DNA of 64,000 nucleotides from the NCBI GenBank assembly GCA_903848645.1, contig CAINGU010000043.1, positions 1 to 64,000 on the forward strand. Reading direction: 5' to 3'. Below, piece after piece: positions 1 through 7,588 of the stretch. This DNA comes from an uncultured cyanobacterium. Lineage in GTDB: Bacteria; Cyanobacteriota; Cyanobacteriia; Cyanobacteriales; Nostocaceae. The notes beneath the pieces were generated by a model. That model worked only from the letters and a program-made list of their open reading frames with translations, did no database searches and was not told the DNA's origin. The translations under genes were made by a program, and so were the position numbers. The number at the start of each line of letters is the position of its first letter. The stretch's first letter is position 1.

Positions 1-2988
1 ACCACCATTGCCTGAGAATTTCTCATCATTGTCAAATCCTGATAAATAGTCAGCATTGGCAGTCCCGATAAATGGTGCGGTTAATAACTTGTTAATATCC
101 CAATTTGTGCCATCGGCAAAGACCACTTTTTCTATCCAGTAATTAGCACCATAGTTCCAATTCTGAATCGTGATTTTATCCGTACTACCATTCAAACTGA
201 GATAAAAATTAGTCGCATCTCTAGTTAAGGTAATATCTGTGGGATTAATGCCAGTACCAAAACGGATGGTATCAATGTTGCCAGTGGTGGGGTCATAATC
301 AGAAATGGTATCTTGTCCAAAACCTTTATTAAAGATGTAGGTGTCATTACCATAACCACCATTTAAGGTATCATTTCCTAAACCACCATCAATAAGGTCA
401 TTACCATCACCACCAGAAATATTGTCATTACCAGCACCACCATCAATAAGGTCATTCCCATCACTACCAGAAATATTGTCATCTCCTGCATTTCCAACTA
501 GCCGATTGTCTTTTCCGTTGATACCGTTGAGGGTGTCGTTGTTTGCAGTGCCGTTGATGGTGTTGTATCCCATCGTAGCTAGAGAGAAAGCAAAGCCCTG
601 TCCTGCGATGTTGCCTTGTTTTTGTAAGGTAGCTAATACTTGTTGTCCAAACTCACCACCAGTGGTTTTGAGGCTGTTGCCAAAATCTAGTATCAAAGCA
701 GCACCAGCAGTTGCGTCTGCTTTGTACTTGGTTTGCAAAGCAGTGACGGTGGCGCTGACATCAATATCAAACTGGTTTGTGGTGTTGTTCCAACTCAGAC
801 TGATGCTGTCGTATAGGCTTTTGAACTGGGTTTGCGCCAGTAGCTGATTTTCCATGAATTGTGCCAGTTTACCAAACATGGCTTCCAAAATGGGTGTTGC
901 GTGTCCGTGAGGATTGGGGTCTAACGTACCCCAGCACCAAGTCCCTAAAAACCCTTGTCCCATAAACGCTTCCAGCACTTCGATTTTGCGTGCGTCTATC
1001 AGATGTCCATATACTTGTGTCGGGTCGCGTTTATTAGGGTTATCGCCTTCAACACCTACCCAGGCATATAGCAAGGTAGTCATGATGGTGTCTCTGGTGG
1101 CAGCATTGGTTTCTTTGATGAAATTTTGTACCAGGGTTTGCAGTCTTCCGCTAGTATCTCGCGCCATCGCTTGCTGTAGACTGTGGACATTGCCAAAGCC
1201 TTGCAATTCGGGTAGGGCAGCAATGGTAGCATTGACAGTAACGAGGTTTTGATCTATTGTGCGGGCGGTGTCAGTTGCAAACCAAACATCGTCCATTGCT
1301 CGTGTGCTGCCGTCTGTGCGGGTGTAGCTACCAGCCTGTAGGTGCTGATTGCCTTGTGTATCTGTTTGCGTCTGTTCGGTAAACCCAGTGTTCAGGCTTT
1401 TGACACCAGCTTGAGTCAGGGTAAGCAGTTCACCCGTATCTACTACTCCGTTGCTGTTGCTGTCTTTCCATACACGCAATTGGGAATAGGCGCTGTCGGA
1501 GGCATCAATCTTACCATCTTTATTACTGTCCAATTCTGCTAGAGCGGCAAAACCATTGGCGGCTTTACTACCATTCTTGAGCAGGGTGTTATTACCGAAC
1601 AGTTCAGAACCATCGTCTATTTTTCCATTGCCGTTTTTGTCTAATACCAGCAGTCCATCGTTTTTGCCAACCCAGCCAGTAGTTTCAGCAAATTTATTGC
1701 CGTCTAGATCAAAATGCACCCCAGCAGATTTGCTGATTGTGTCAACGCCGTTGCCGTCTAAATCTAGAACAATTGGACTGCGGATAACTTCGGCTTGGTT
1801 GAAATCAGAAAAAAGATCGGTAATCAATTTACCAAGACCCACCCCGCCCTTGTTTCCCCAGGAGGCAGCCCATAAACTCGTTGCAATAATACCAACCACA
1901 GCCACACCAATACCAATCGGACCGAACAACGCCAATGGTGCGGCTAGAATTGCTGTTCCTTCAAATGCCAAGCCACCCAACAGCATAGCTCCAGCAGTCC
2001 CCAAGCTCCAATCGCGCACTAATCTGAGTGCGCCGGCTGTATCGCCAGATTGATAAGCTTTATTTGCATCAAGAGCCATATTAACGAGTGAAACCGCCAT
2101 CATTACCCCACCAACAGTGCCCAGAAGTTTTCCTGAACCCTCCACATAGCCCCTATATTTTGCGTTTAAGCCAGCCTGTTCCAATAAGCCAGCCTGTTCC
2201 AAAGAAGCAGATAAATTCTGTATTAAAGCTATGCGTTCAGGAGTCGGTTTGCCAGCAATCTCTCCTAGTGTTGTTGGTTTCGCGCCAGAGGGTATTGCTT
2301 TCAGTGCATCATCCGTGAACTGCGATACATCAGCCCAAGTAATCTGACCATTTTCTATTACAACTCGCAGGTTTTGGGTGTTAAGCTGAGAGCCGGCAGA
2401 AACCAGTTCCGTCACAGTACGGGTAGCATCATTTTGGTTGAAACCCTTACTTTTTATCAGATCATCAAGCAAATCTACCCATTGCTGGCGGGGTATTCCT
2501 TCGATGCTAGGTACGTTTGGATTTCCAAGCGCAGTAGCTATTTCGACTGCGCCAAACGTGCGGGCTGGGTCGGCAAATGGGGTTACTGATTCGACAGGAC
2601 CATTCGCAGCCTTCACAAAGTTTTGGGACACCAATGCCCACGGACCTTTGGTAGCATCAAAAAGCCAAGCATCATAAGCAGATTGTGTTGAGAATAATTG
2701 CCTTGATGCAGCCTTAAACTGATCGCCATTTAAAAACTCGGCCGCAGGAGTACTGTCAACTACACGCACGCTGCTGGAATAATTGTTTTTGATGTAGGTA
2801 GCCAATTGCCCTGCATTAGGACCAGTTTTTTCTGGACCAAGATGACCACTGTAGAGCAAAGTTGTTGCGCCTGGGCGATCCGCTGGCGTAGAAACCGATA
2901 GCTGTCGAATCAGATCGCTAAGTCCGTCCGGTGTTTGATATTTGGGATCGTTGAGTAAAGCCTCGGCTTGTGCGGCAGTTAGAGTCAT
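1..2988 (-). CDS. RTX/EF-hand calcium-binding toxin-like protein (partial, C-terminus beyond window)
   Basis: About 996 codons are visible; the gene runs off the left edge, so the C-terminus is missing. The start at 2988 follows AGGAT nine bases upstream. Residues 1-280 match nothing I recognise. Residues 326-379 are a long hydrophobic glycine/alanine stretch that could insert in a membrane. Residues 406-519 hold EF-hand-like calcium loops (DLDGNGVD, DKNGNGKIDDG, DSNKDGKID, DSNSNGVVD). Residues 825-882 are glycine/aspartate nonapeptides of the RTX type (GNDLIDGGAGND, GLGNDTLNGG). No signal peptide is seen, which fits type I export through a C-terminal signal, as known for RTX proteins. Toxin, adhesin or S-layer-type function is open. 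A small gene sits 14 bp upstream and is probably cotranscribed. Confidence 0.85.
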   Translation of the reverse strand, partial: MTLTAAQAEALLNDPKYQTPDGLSDLIRQLSVSTPADRPGATTLLYSGHLGPEKTGPNAGQLATYIKNNYSSSVRVVDSTPAAEFLNGDQFKAASRQLFSTQSAYDAWLFDATKGPWALVSQNFVKAANGPVESVTPFADPARTFGAVEIATALGNPNVPSIEGIPRQQWVDLLDDLIKSKGFNQNDATRTVTELVSAGSQLNTQNLRVVIENGQITWADVSQFTDDALKAIPSGAKPTTLGEIAGKPTPERIALIQNLSASLEQAGLLEQAGLNAKYRGYVEGSGKLLGTVGGVMMAVSLVNMALDANKAYQSGDTAGALRLVRDWSLGTAGAMLLGGLAFEGTAILAAPLALFGPIGIGVAVVGIIATSLWAASWGNKGGVGLGKLITDLFSDFNQAEVIRSPIVLDLDGNGVDTISKSAGVHFDLDGNKFAETTGWVGKNDGLLVLDKNGNGKIDDGSELFGNNTLLKNGSKAANGFAALAELDSNKDGKIDASDSAYSQLRVWKDSNSNGVVDTGELLTLTQAGVKSLNTGFTEQTQTDTQGNQHLQAGSYTRTDGSTRAMDDVWFATDTARTIDQNLVTVNATIAALPELQGFGNVHSLQQAMARDTSGRLQTLVQNFIKETNAATRDTIMTTLLYAWVGVEGDNPNKRDPTQVYGHLIDARKIEVLEAFMGQGFLGTWCWGTLDPNPHGHATPILEAMFGKLAQFMENQLLAQTQFKSLYDSISLSWNNTTNQFDIDVSATVTALQTKYKADATAGAALILDFGNSLKTTGGEFGQQVLATLQKQGNIAGQGFAFSLATMGYNTINGTANNDTLNGINGKDNRLVGNAGDDNISGSDGNDLIDGGAGNDNISGGDGNDLIDGGLGNDTLNGGYGNDTYIFNKGFGQDTISDYDPTTGNIDTIRFGTGINPTDITLTRDATNFYLSLNGSTDKITIQNWNYGANYWIEKVVFADGTNWDINKLLTAPFIGTANADYLSGFDNDEKFSGNGG

Positions 2989-3002
2989 TTGTTTAATCCT
3001 TA

Positions 3003-3437
3003 TTAATAATTAGTTTTTTCAACTGTAATTTCATCCACAACTGTTCCCCAAGGTGCTTTATCACATTCTGCTTGTAGGTGAATAGTGAGAGCTTCTCTGA
3101 TTTTCTTGGTAATCAAATTTTGTTCAGAATGTGAATCAAACCAATTGTCTGGTGTCCAGAAATTGATAATTTTGCCGTTTATTGTTGGCTTACCATTTTC
3201 TGAGTTCGGTCCATCTTTTATGATGATGGCGACACCAATCACCTGTTCCTGCCACCAAAAAGCATACCAATGTTCATGTGGCGGTTCTCTCTCTTGAATC
3301 ACCCACACTAAAAAAGCGTCTAAGTCACGATCAATTGTCCACCAGTGTGGATTTGATTTAATCGCCCCAACCTTAATTGAAGAAAAATCAATTCGCTGTT
3401 TGTCTTCATCACTGATTTTTTCGTACACAAATGTCAT
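3003..3437 (-). CDS. Small protein of unknown function, upstream partner of the RTX gene
   Basis: This encodes 144 residues if started at the ATG at 3437, which has AGGAAA seven bases upstream; an in-frame ATG 14 codons earlier (3479) lacks a comparable site. The protein is rich in Trp, His and acidic residues (SNPHWWTIDRD, HEHWYAFWWQEQ) and shows no signal peptide or membrane segment. I do not recognise the family. It ends 14 bp before the RTX start on the same strand, so the two are probably one operon. The position parallels hlyC, the acyltransferase gene before hlyA in haemolysin operons, but I see no HlyC similarity. A chaperone or immunity role is equally possible. Function is unassigned. 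Confidence 0.7.
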   Translation of the reverse strand: MTFVYEKISDEDKQRIDFSSIKVGAIKSNPHWWTIDRDLDAFLVWVIQEREPPHEHWYAFWWQEQVIGVAIIIKDGPNSENGKPTINGKIINFWTPDNWFDSHSEQNLITKKIREALTIHLQAECDKAPWGTVVDEITVEKTNY

Positions 3438-3489
3438 AGCGTTTTCCTGTATTTGCAATTTGCTATAAGTAAGCATCACACCTTAATTC

Positions 3490-3675
3490 TTACAGCTTTG
3501 AGCAATGATTTTACGCAAATCGCCCCTGCTTCATAAAAACTTTACAAATCAGGAGCGATCGCAAATTGCTATATTATACATATCAGCATTGAGACATGAT
3601 TTTATACAAATCATCATTGCTTCATAAAGATTTCATGAAATCTTTATATATTAGGAGCGATCGCACTTTTGTCTT
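3490..3675. repeat. Two diverged direct repeats, each ending in a HIP1 octamer
   Basis: The 320-bp gap between the small gene and the Uma2-like gene holds two related units. Copy 1 spans about 3500-3569 and copy 2 about 3591-3670. Shared blocks in order are ATGATTTTA-ACAAATC, TTGCTTCATAAA (CTGCTTCATAAA in copy 1) and AGGAGCGATCGCA. Copy 2 carries an extra internal segment, a small palindrome ATTTCATGAAAT. No open reading frame of note lies here. Confidence 0.6.
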
Positions 3676-3757
3676 CTCAAGTAGCAATTCGTTGGGTATA
3701 TAACATAAATGTTTCAAATTTTGTAGTAATATGTACTAAGAGAATGGAATTATATTT

Positions 3758-4339
3758 ATGGTTCAAACTCCTCAAGCACCAGTCAATTATTTTTCCTTTG
3801 AAGATTACTATGCCTATGATGATGGCACTGAAAATCGCTATGAATTAGTGGATGGAGAATTAGTTTTAATGCCACCAGAATCAATTTTTAACTCTGATAT
3901 ATCAATGCGATTATTATTGGAATTGGGTAAAATAATCCCTTTTCATCTATTAAAATATAAAGAGGTTATGATTGAAGTAAGTGGACGTAGGGCTAAGGTA
4001 AGAATCCCTGATTTATTAATCTTGGGTGAAGAATGTCGCGCTGCTTTAGAAACTACGAAAAGAGGAACAATTACCCATGATATGCCACCACCATTAATAG
4101 CGATAGAGGTGGTATCTCCTGGTACTGAAAATGAAGTAAGAGACTATCGTTTCAAGCGTTCTGAGTATGCAGCCAGGGGAATTGCTGAATATTGGATTGT
4201 CGATCCTGTACAGAACAAAATTACAGTGTTATCTTTAGTAGAAGGTTTTTATGAAGAATTTATCTATACAGGTGATGATTTAATTAAAAGTGAAGTATTT
4301 CCAGAAATTAAGATTAAGGTAAGTGATATTCTCGTTTAA
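3758..4339 (+). CDS. Uma2 family endonuclease-like protein (DUF820)
   Basis: The 193-residue product has the usual length and motif order of the Uma2/DUF820 family, a PD-(D/E)XK-fold group greatly expanded in cyanobacteria and of unknown biological role. Visible motifs are YELVDGELVLMPPES near residues 28-42, the PDLLIL strand near 85, IAIEVVSPGTE (containing the putative catalytic Glu) near 112-122, and EYWIVDPVQNKI near 144-155. The gene stands alone on the plus strand, between the direct-repeat region upstream and a MITE-like element downstream. A weak AT-rich promoter region precedes it, with no clear Shine-Dalgarno sequence. The family name is solid; cellular function is unknown. Confidence 0.85.
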   Translation: MVQTPQAPVNYFSFEDYYAYDDGTENRYELVDGELVLMPPESIFNSDISMRLLLELGKIIPFHLLKYKEVMIEVSGRRAKVRIPDLLILGEECRAALETTKRGTITHDMPPPLIAIEVVSPGTENEVRDYRFKRSEYAARGIAEYWIVDPVQNKITVLSLVEGFYEEFIYTGDDLIKSEVFPEIKIKVSDILV

Positions 4340-4399
4340 TAGATATACTAAATACGGTTGGGAGATGGACTTTTGCAAAATTACGAAAAACCTAGATTT

Positions 4400-4642
4400 G
4401 TAGGGGTTTAGCAGTGCTTATTGGTGTCAACTTAACGTAAAACCCATAGCCCGCCTGGGAATGAATTCCCAGTCTAATAGCGGAAGTCATCTAAAGATGA
4501 CTAAATACTAGGAAAATTTATTAGTCCGTTTTAACGGACTTGAGCTATTAGACAGGGAATTTATTCCCTGACGGGTGTGGGAGCCAACAGATAAGCCATT
4601 TTTAGCTTAAGTTGACACCAGTGAGCAGTGCTAAACCCCTAC
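4400..4642. mobile_element. MITE-like element with long terminal inverted repeats
   Basis: A non-coding element is bounded by 36-bp inverted arms (4400-4435 and 4607-4642) that differ at only three positions. Their inner 14 bp, TGGTGTCAACTTAA, are a perfect inverted pair. The interior is a string of small palindromes: CTGGGAATGAATTCCCAG, GTCATCTAAAGATGAC, AGTCCGTTTTAACGGACT and AGGGAATTTATTCCCT. A second, right-truncated copy of the inner part starts at 38069, beginning at GGTGTCAACTTAA. This suggests that the transposable unit starts there and that the outer 22 bp belong to a separate palindrome. No transposase is encoded. Confidence 0.75.
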
Positions 4643-4696
4643 CTACTGAATCAAATAATTAGCCCTGTTGAGTATAATTCCTACTCTAAAATTTGT

Positions 4697-5851
4697 TTAA
4701 AATCCCATCGCTTCCGCAACAGCTTTAATATCTGCGGGAATACCCTGCTTGAACTGAGCATGACTGTGTTTAATAGCTGTATCTGGATCTTTCAAACCAT
4801 TACCAGTAAGAACACAAACCACTGTTGCACCAGTAGGAACTTCGTCTTTTACCTGTAACAATCCTGCCACAGAAGCCGCACTAGCAGGTTCACAGAAAAT
4901 CCCTTCCGATGATGCTAATAGACGGTAAGCGTCGAGAATTTCCTCATCAGTCACAGCGCGGAAACTTCCCTGACTAGCTGTTTGGGCGGCTACAGCTTTA
5001 TCCCAACTGGCAGGATTACCAATTCTAATGGCTGTGGCTAGGGTTTCAGGATGTGCCACCGGTTGACCATTTACCAAAGGTGCAGCCCCAGCGGCTTGAA
5101 AACCCATCATTTTGGGTAGGCGATCGCATTTACCATCTTGATGGTATTGACAAAAGCCCATCCAATATGCTGTGATATTGCCCGCATTTCCCACAGGAAT
5201 ACATAACCAATCGGGAGCATCACCTAAAGCATCAACAACTTCAAATGCACCAGTTTTTTGCCCTTCTAAACGGTAAGGATTGACAGAATTCACTAAAGTG
5301 ATGGGATAGTTATCTGCCATGTCCCGGACAATTTCTAGGGCGCGGTCAAAATTGCCCTTAATTGCTAATACCTCTGCACCATAAAGTAACGCTTGGGCTA
5401 ACTTGCCTAAAGCTACATAGCCATCAGGAATTAGCACAAAGGGTTTCATTCCCCCGCGTCTAGCATAGGCGGCGGCGGCGGCGGAAGTATTACCGGTGCT
5501 GGCACAAATCACAGCCTTAGCACCTGCTTCTGCTGCTTTAGAAATTGCCATGGTCATCCCCCGGTCTTTGAAGCTACCAGTAGGGTTAAGACCATCATAT
5601 TTGACATACACCTTGACCTGTCTGCCAATACGTTCAGCGATCGCTGGCACGGGAATCAAAGGTGTGTTACCTTCCAACAGAGTCACCACGGGGGTTTTGG
5701 CGCTGACAGGCAAGTATTGACGATAGGCTTCTATCAGCCCTGGCCAGGGTTGGCGATGAGATTTAGCAGCAGACAGGCTCAAAGTCACGGGATTTTTAAA
5801 TTTCTTAATTAAGGATTTGGAATTGGGAATGCTTTTGGATAAGTATCCCAC
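4697..5851 (-). CDS. thrC: Threonine synthase
   Basis: Threonine synthase converts O-phospho-L-homoserine to threonine with pyridoxal phosphate. The 384-residue product carries [12 protein letters not shown] near 58-69, the PLP-lysine motif [12 protein letters not shown] with the Schiff-base lysine at about residue 95, the phosphate-binding [14 protein letters not shown] near 117-130 and [10 protein letters not shown] near the C-terminus. Length and order fit the short bacterial/cyanobacterial form. The first 35 residues are variable, so the start is uncertain; the ATG at 5851 is used because the frame is open to it and conserved sequence begins at [13 protein letters not shown]. It stands alone, with a TnpB element beginning about 12 bp upstream of its start. 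Confidence 0.93.
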   Translation of the reverse strand: MGYLSKSIPNSKSLIKKFKNPVTLSLSAAKSHRQPWPGLIEAYRQYLPVSAKTPVVTLLEGNTPLIPVPAIAERIGRQVKVYVKYDGLNPTGSFKDRGMTMAISKAAEAGAKAVICASTGNTSAAAAAYARRGGMKPFVLIPDGYVALGKLAQALLYGAEVLAIKGNFDRALEIVRDMADNYPITLVNSVNPYRLEGQKTGAFEVVDALGDAPDWLCIPVGNAGNITAYWMGFCQYHQDGKCDRLPKMMGFQAAGAAPLVNGQPVAHPETLATAIRIGNPASWDKAVAAQTASQGSFRAVTDEEILDAYRLLASSEGIFCEPASAASVAGLLQVKDEVPTGATVVCVLTGNGLKDPDTAIKHSHAQFKQGIPADIKAVAEAMGF

Positions 5852-5854
5852 TTT

Positions 5855-7290
5855 TCAAGTCTATTTGACACTTTCAGGTCTAAAGACACTGAGATTCTTA
5901 GGAGATTTTCACTCGTAAAGGCTGTGCCAAACAGCCACTAGACACTCCGCTTAAAGCATTGTGCTTACTTTTTCTGAGAATATTGGCCGCACCGTTGCAG
6001 TCTGCATTCACCAAAATACCATACTGAGTAAGATACAGACCCCGCTTAATTCGCTTGCCAGAGAACTCATACTTCTTGGGATTGTCGGCATTAAAAACAG
6101 GAATAGTGTCATTGTCCAAAAAACTAGCTTTGCTAGTATAAGACTCTTCCTGTTCCGCATACTTGATTCCGTATCGCTCACAGAGAGCTTTCAGTTTAAA
6201 TCTAAAACTGCTGTGGGGAATCTGTACGAAGTTTTGATTATTGCGAGAACCAATATTAATCGCCTGTTTCATCTCAATATTGAAGCCAACTACCAACTTA
6301 TCAATACGATGCTCAATACAGTGGTTGATAACATATCTAGCCGCTTTGTTCAAATAATCTCGAACTTTGGCATTACGATTAATAGCCAGTTTAGCTTGAC
6401 GCTCGGTAGTTCCCTTAATTTTCTGCAAATCTTTAATAGATTGCAGTCTAGCGTTTTCTTTGTTGAACCATTGATTAAAAGATTTAAGTGGTTTGCCATC
6501 CAAAATAAAGGATGCCCCATTGGTATCAACACAAGTTGCTAGATTATCAAGTCCCAAGTCAATGCTAATTGCACTTTCTGATTTAGTCTCAATCGGTGTT
6601 TCTTCAGCCTCAGAGATAAATTCAACCTCAAAAAATCGCCCATTATATTTTGGGAGTATGCGGACTTCTTTGAGAGTTTCTTGGTTTAATCGCTCAGGAA
6701 ACGGTATCCAGATTTCACCATGTTCAGCCTTAAAAGCAGTAGACATAGGAATCCGAAATTTTCCATCTTTGACCTTAACTCTTGGCATGATCAAAGGAAA
6801 ATATCCCTCCTTGGGCAGGTAGTGAGGCAATCTTACTTTACTGCTGTAAGACCCAGATTTAACTGAAGCAATCAATTCGTAGAAGCTGCGAAAAATTCTG
6901 TCAACCACTTTCAATGTTTGTTGAGCAATATCAGTGTTAAGCATCCGATAGTTCTCATTTCCCTTGCAGTGATGATAGTTAGACTCATATTTCAAATGTT
7001 TCCGTTCTTGAAAGTAATACTGCCTAACTGTGTAAAGTCCTACGTTATAGAGATTCTTACTCAGCCTACAGAGTTCTTTCAGGGCTGTAAATTCATTGGT
7101 TTTGAGTCCCCGTATTTGATTCCTTTGAGTCAGATACATTTTAGTTTCGCTGTAACTCTAGCTATCCTAGCGAGAGGCATGGAGATTGTCAAGATGTAGA
7201 AAGACCACAGCGGTTAAAACCGTGGTCAGTGAGCTTGTCGAACTACTCGTGCCGCTTCCCTGAGTTTCCCACTTACCGCGAGGTCTTATG
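5855..7290 (-). mobile_element. TnpB-only IS200/IS605-superfamily element (IS1341-type)
   Basis: The element comprises the tnpB gene and flanking end structures. On the left (gene 5' side) there is a hairpin at 7203-7227 with GACCAC/GTGGTC arms, followed by sequence common at such ends. On the right, beyond the tnpB stop, there is a short palindrome GTCTTTAGAC and the end motif near 5864-5898. A matching motif recurs as a solo remnant at 38293-38327. No tnpA (Y1 transposase) is present, so mobility would need one in trans. In this superfamily the right end is normally transcribed as the guide (omega/re) RNA; that is known from relatives, not shown here. Boundaries are approximate. Confidence 0.65.
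5898..7139 (-). CDS. tnpB: RNA-guided nuclease-like TnpB protein
   Basis: The 413-residue product is a full-length TnpB of the kind abundant in cyanobacteria. RuvC-I is SIDLGLDNLAT with Asp194. In the usual RuvC-II place the sequence reads KLVVGFNIEM without the canonical Glu; the conserved Glu is instead probably in EQEESYTSKASF (331-332), an arrangement described as a rearranged RuvC site. RuvC-III is VNADCNGAANI with Asp380. The usual four-Cys zinc finger is absent, as in this subfamily. The frame is intact with all three acidic positions present, so the nuclease could be active. It is the only gene in its element and lies between thrC and a small conserved gene. Confidence 0.88.
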   Translation of the reverse strand: MYLTQRNQIRGLKTNEFTALKELCRLSKNLYNVGLYTVRQYYFQERKHLKYESNYHHCKGNENYRMLNTDIAQQTLKVVDRIFRSFYELIASVKSGSYSSKVRLPHYLPKEGYFPLIMPRVKVKDGKFRIPMSTAFKAEHGEIWIPFPERLNQETLKEVRILPKYNGRFFEVEFISEAEETPIETKSESAISIDLGLDNLATCVDTNGASFILDGKPLKSFNQWFNKENARLQSIKDLQKIKGTTERQAKLAINRNAKVRDYLNKAARYVINHCIEHRIDKLVVGFNIEMKQAINIGSRNNQNFVQIPHSSFRFKLKALCERYGIKYAEQEESYTSKASFLDNDTIPVFNADNPKKYEFSGKRIKRGLYLTQYGILVNADCNGAANILRKSKHNALSGVSSGCLAQPLRVKIS

Positions 7291-7336
7291 AAAACTATAC
7301 TATTTTTTAACAAAGCTTAAAATTAGTATATTATAG

Positions 7337-7342
7337 TATAAT
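7337..7342 (+). promoter_or_regulatory. Probable -10 box of the small conserved gene
   Basis: TATAAT lies 26 bp before the first ATG of the following gene. No good -35 hexamer is seen at 16-18 bp, only AT-rich sequence. It is inferred from sequence alone. Confidence 0.4.
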
Positions 7343-7368
7343 CTCTAATGGTGTGAGCTAAGTTTGTA

Positions 7369-7572
7369 ATGCAAACAACTATGTCTACTATGTCATCCAG
7401 TGTTTCCGAATGCGAATCCCACGCTAACTTGGTCAAGAAGTTAACGAAGGCTTACTATCGAGACGATCAGCAAGTGAAGTTCATGGACTTGCAAGCAGAG
7501 GTAGATTCCCTTTTAGAGCAATTGCAAAATCTCAAAAGCGAAAGAGTGGAAGCTCCTAGCGACGAAGAATAA
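7369..7572 (+). CDS. Small conserved cyanobacterial protein of unknown function
   Basis: The 67-residue acidic, helical product has the core SECESHANLVKKLTKAYYRD, then a leucine-rich coiled-coil-like segment, and a short acidic tail APSDEE. I recall similar small proteins in other filamentous cyanobacteria but no function. The start is uncertain: the ATG at 7369 and the ATGs at 7381 and 7390 lack a clear Shine-Dalgarno sequence, and conservation seems to begin at SECESH. A TATAAT lies just upstream. It converges on the large membrane-anchored gene, with only 16 bp between their stop codons. Confidence 0.65.
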   Translation: MQTTMSTMSSSVSECESHANLVKKLTKAYYRDDQQVKFMDLQAEVDSLLEQLQNLKSERVEAPSDEE

Positions 7573-7588
7573 GCCACCTATCTGGTAA

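Noticed and set aside
422-2677. Several plus-strand open frames of 60-165 codons
   Set aside because: They lie antisense to the continuous RTX gene, have Pro/Ser/Leu-rich low-complexity products and no ribosome-binding sites.
3003-3437. HlyC-type toxin acyltransferase
   Set aside because: The position fits, but I could not find the conserved HlyC His and Asp context; left as unknown.
5961-6822. Plus-strand frames inside the tnpB gene
   Set aside because: They are antisense shadows of a conserved gene, with no family resemblance.
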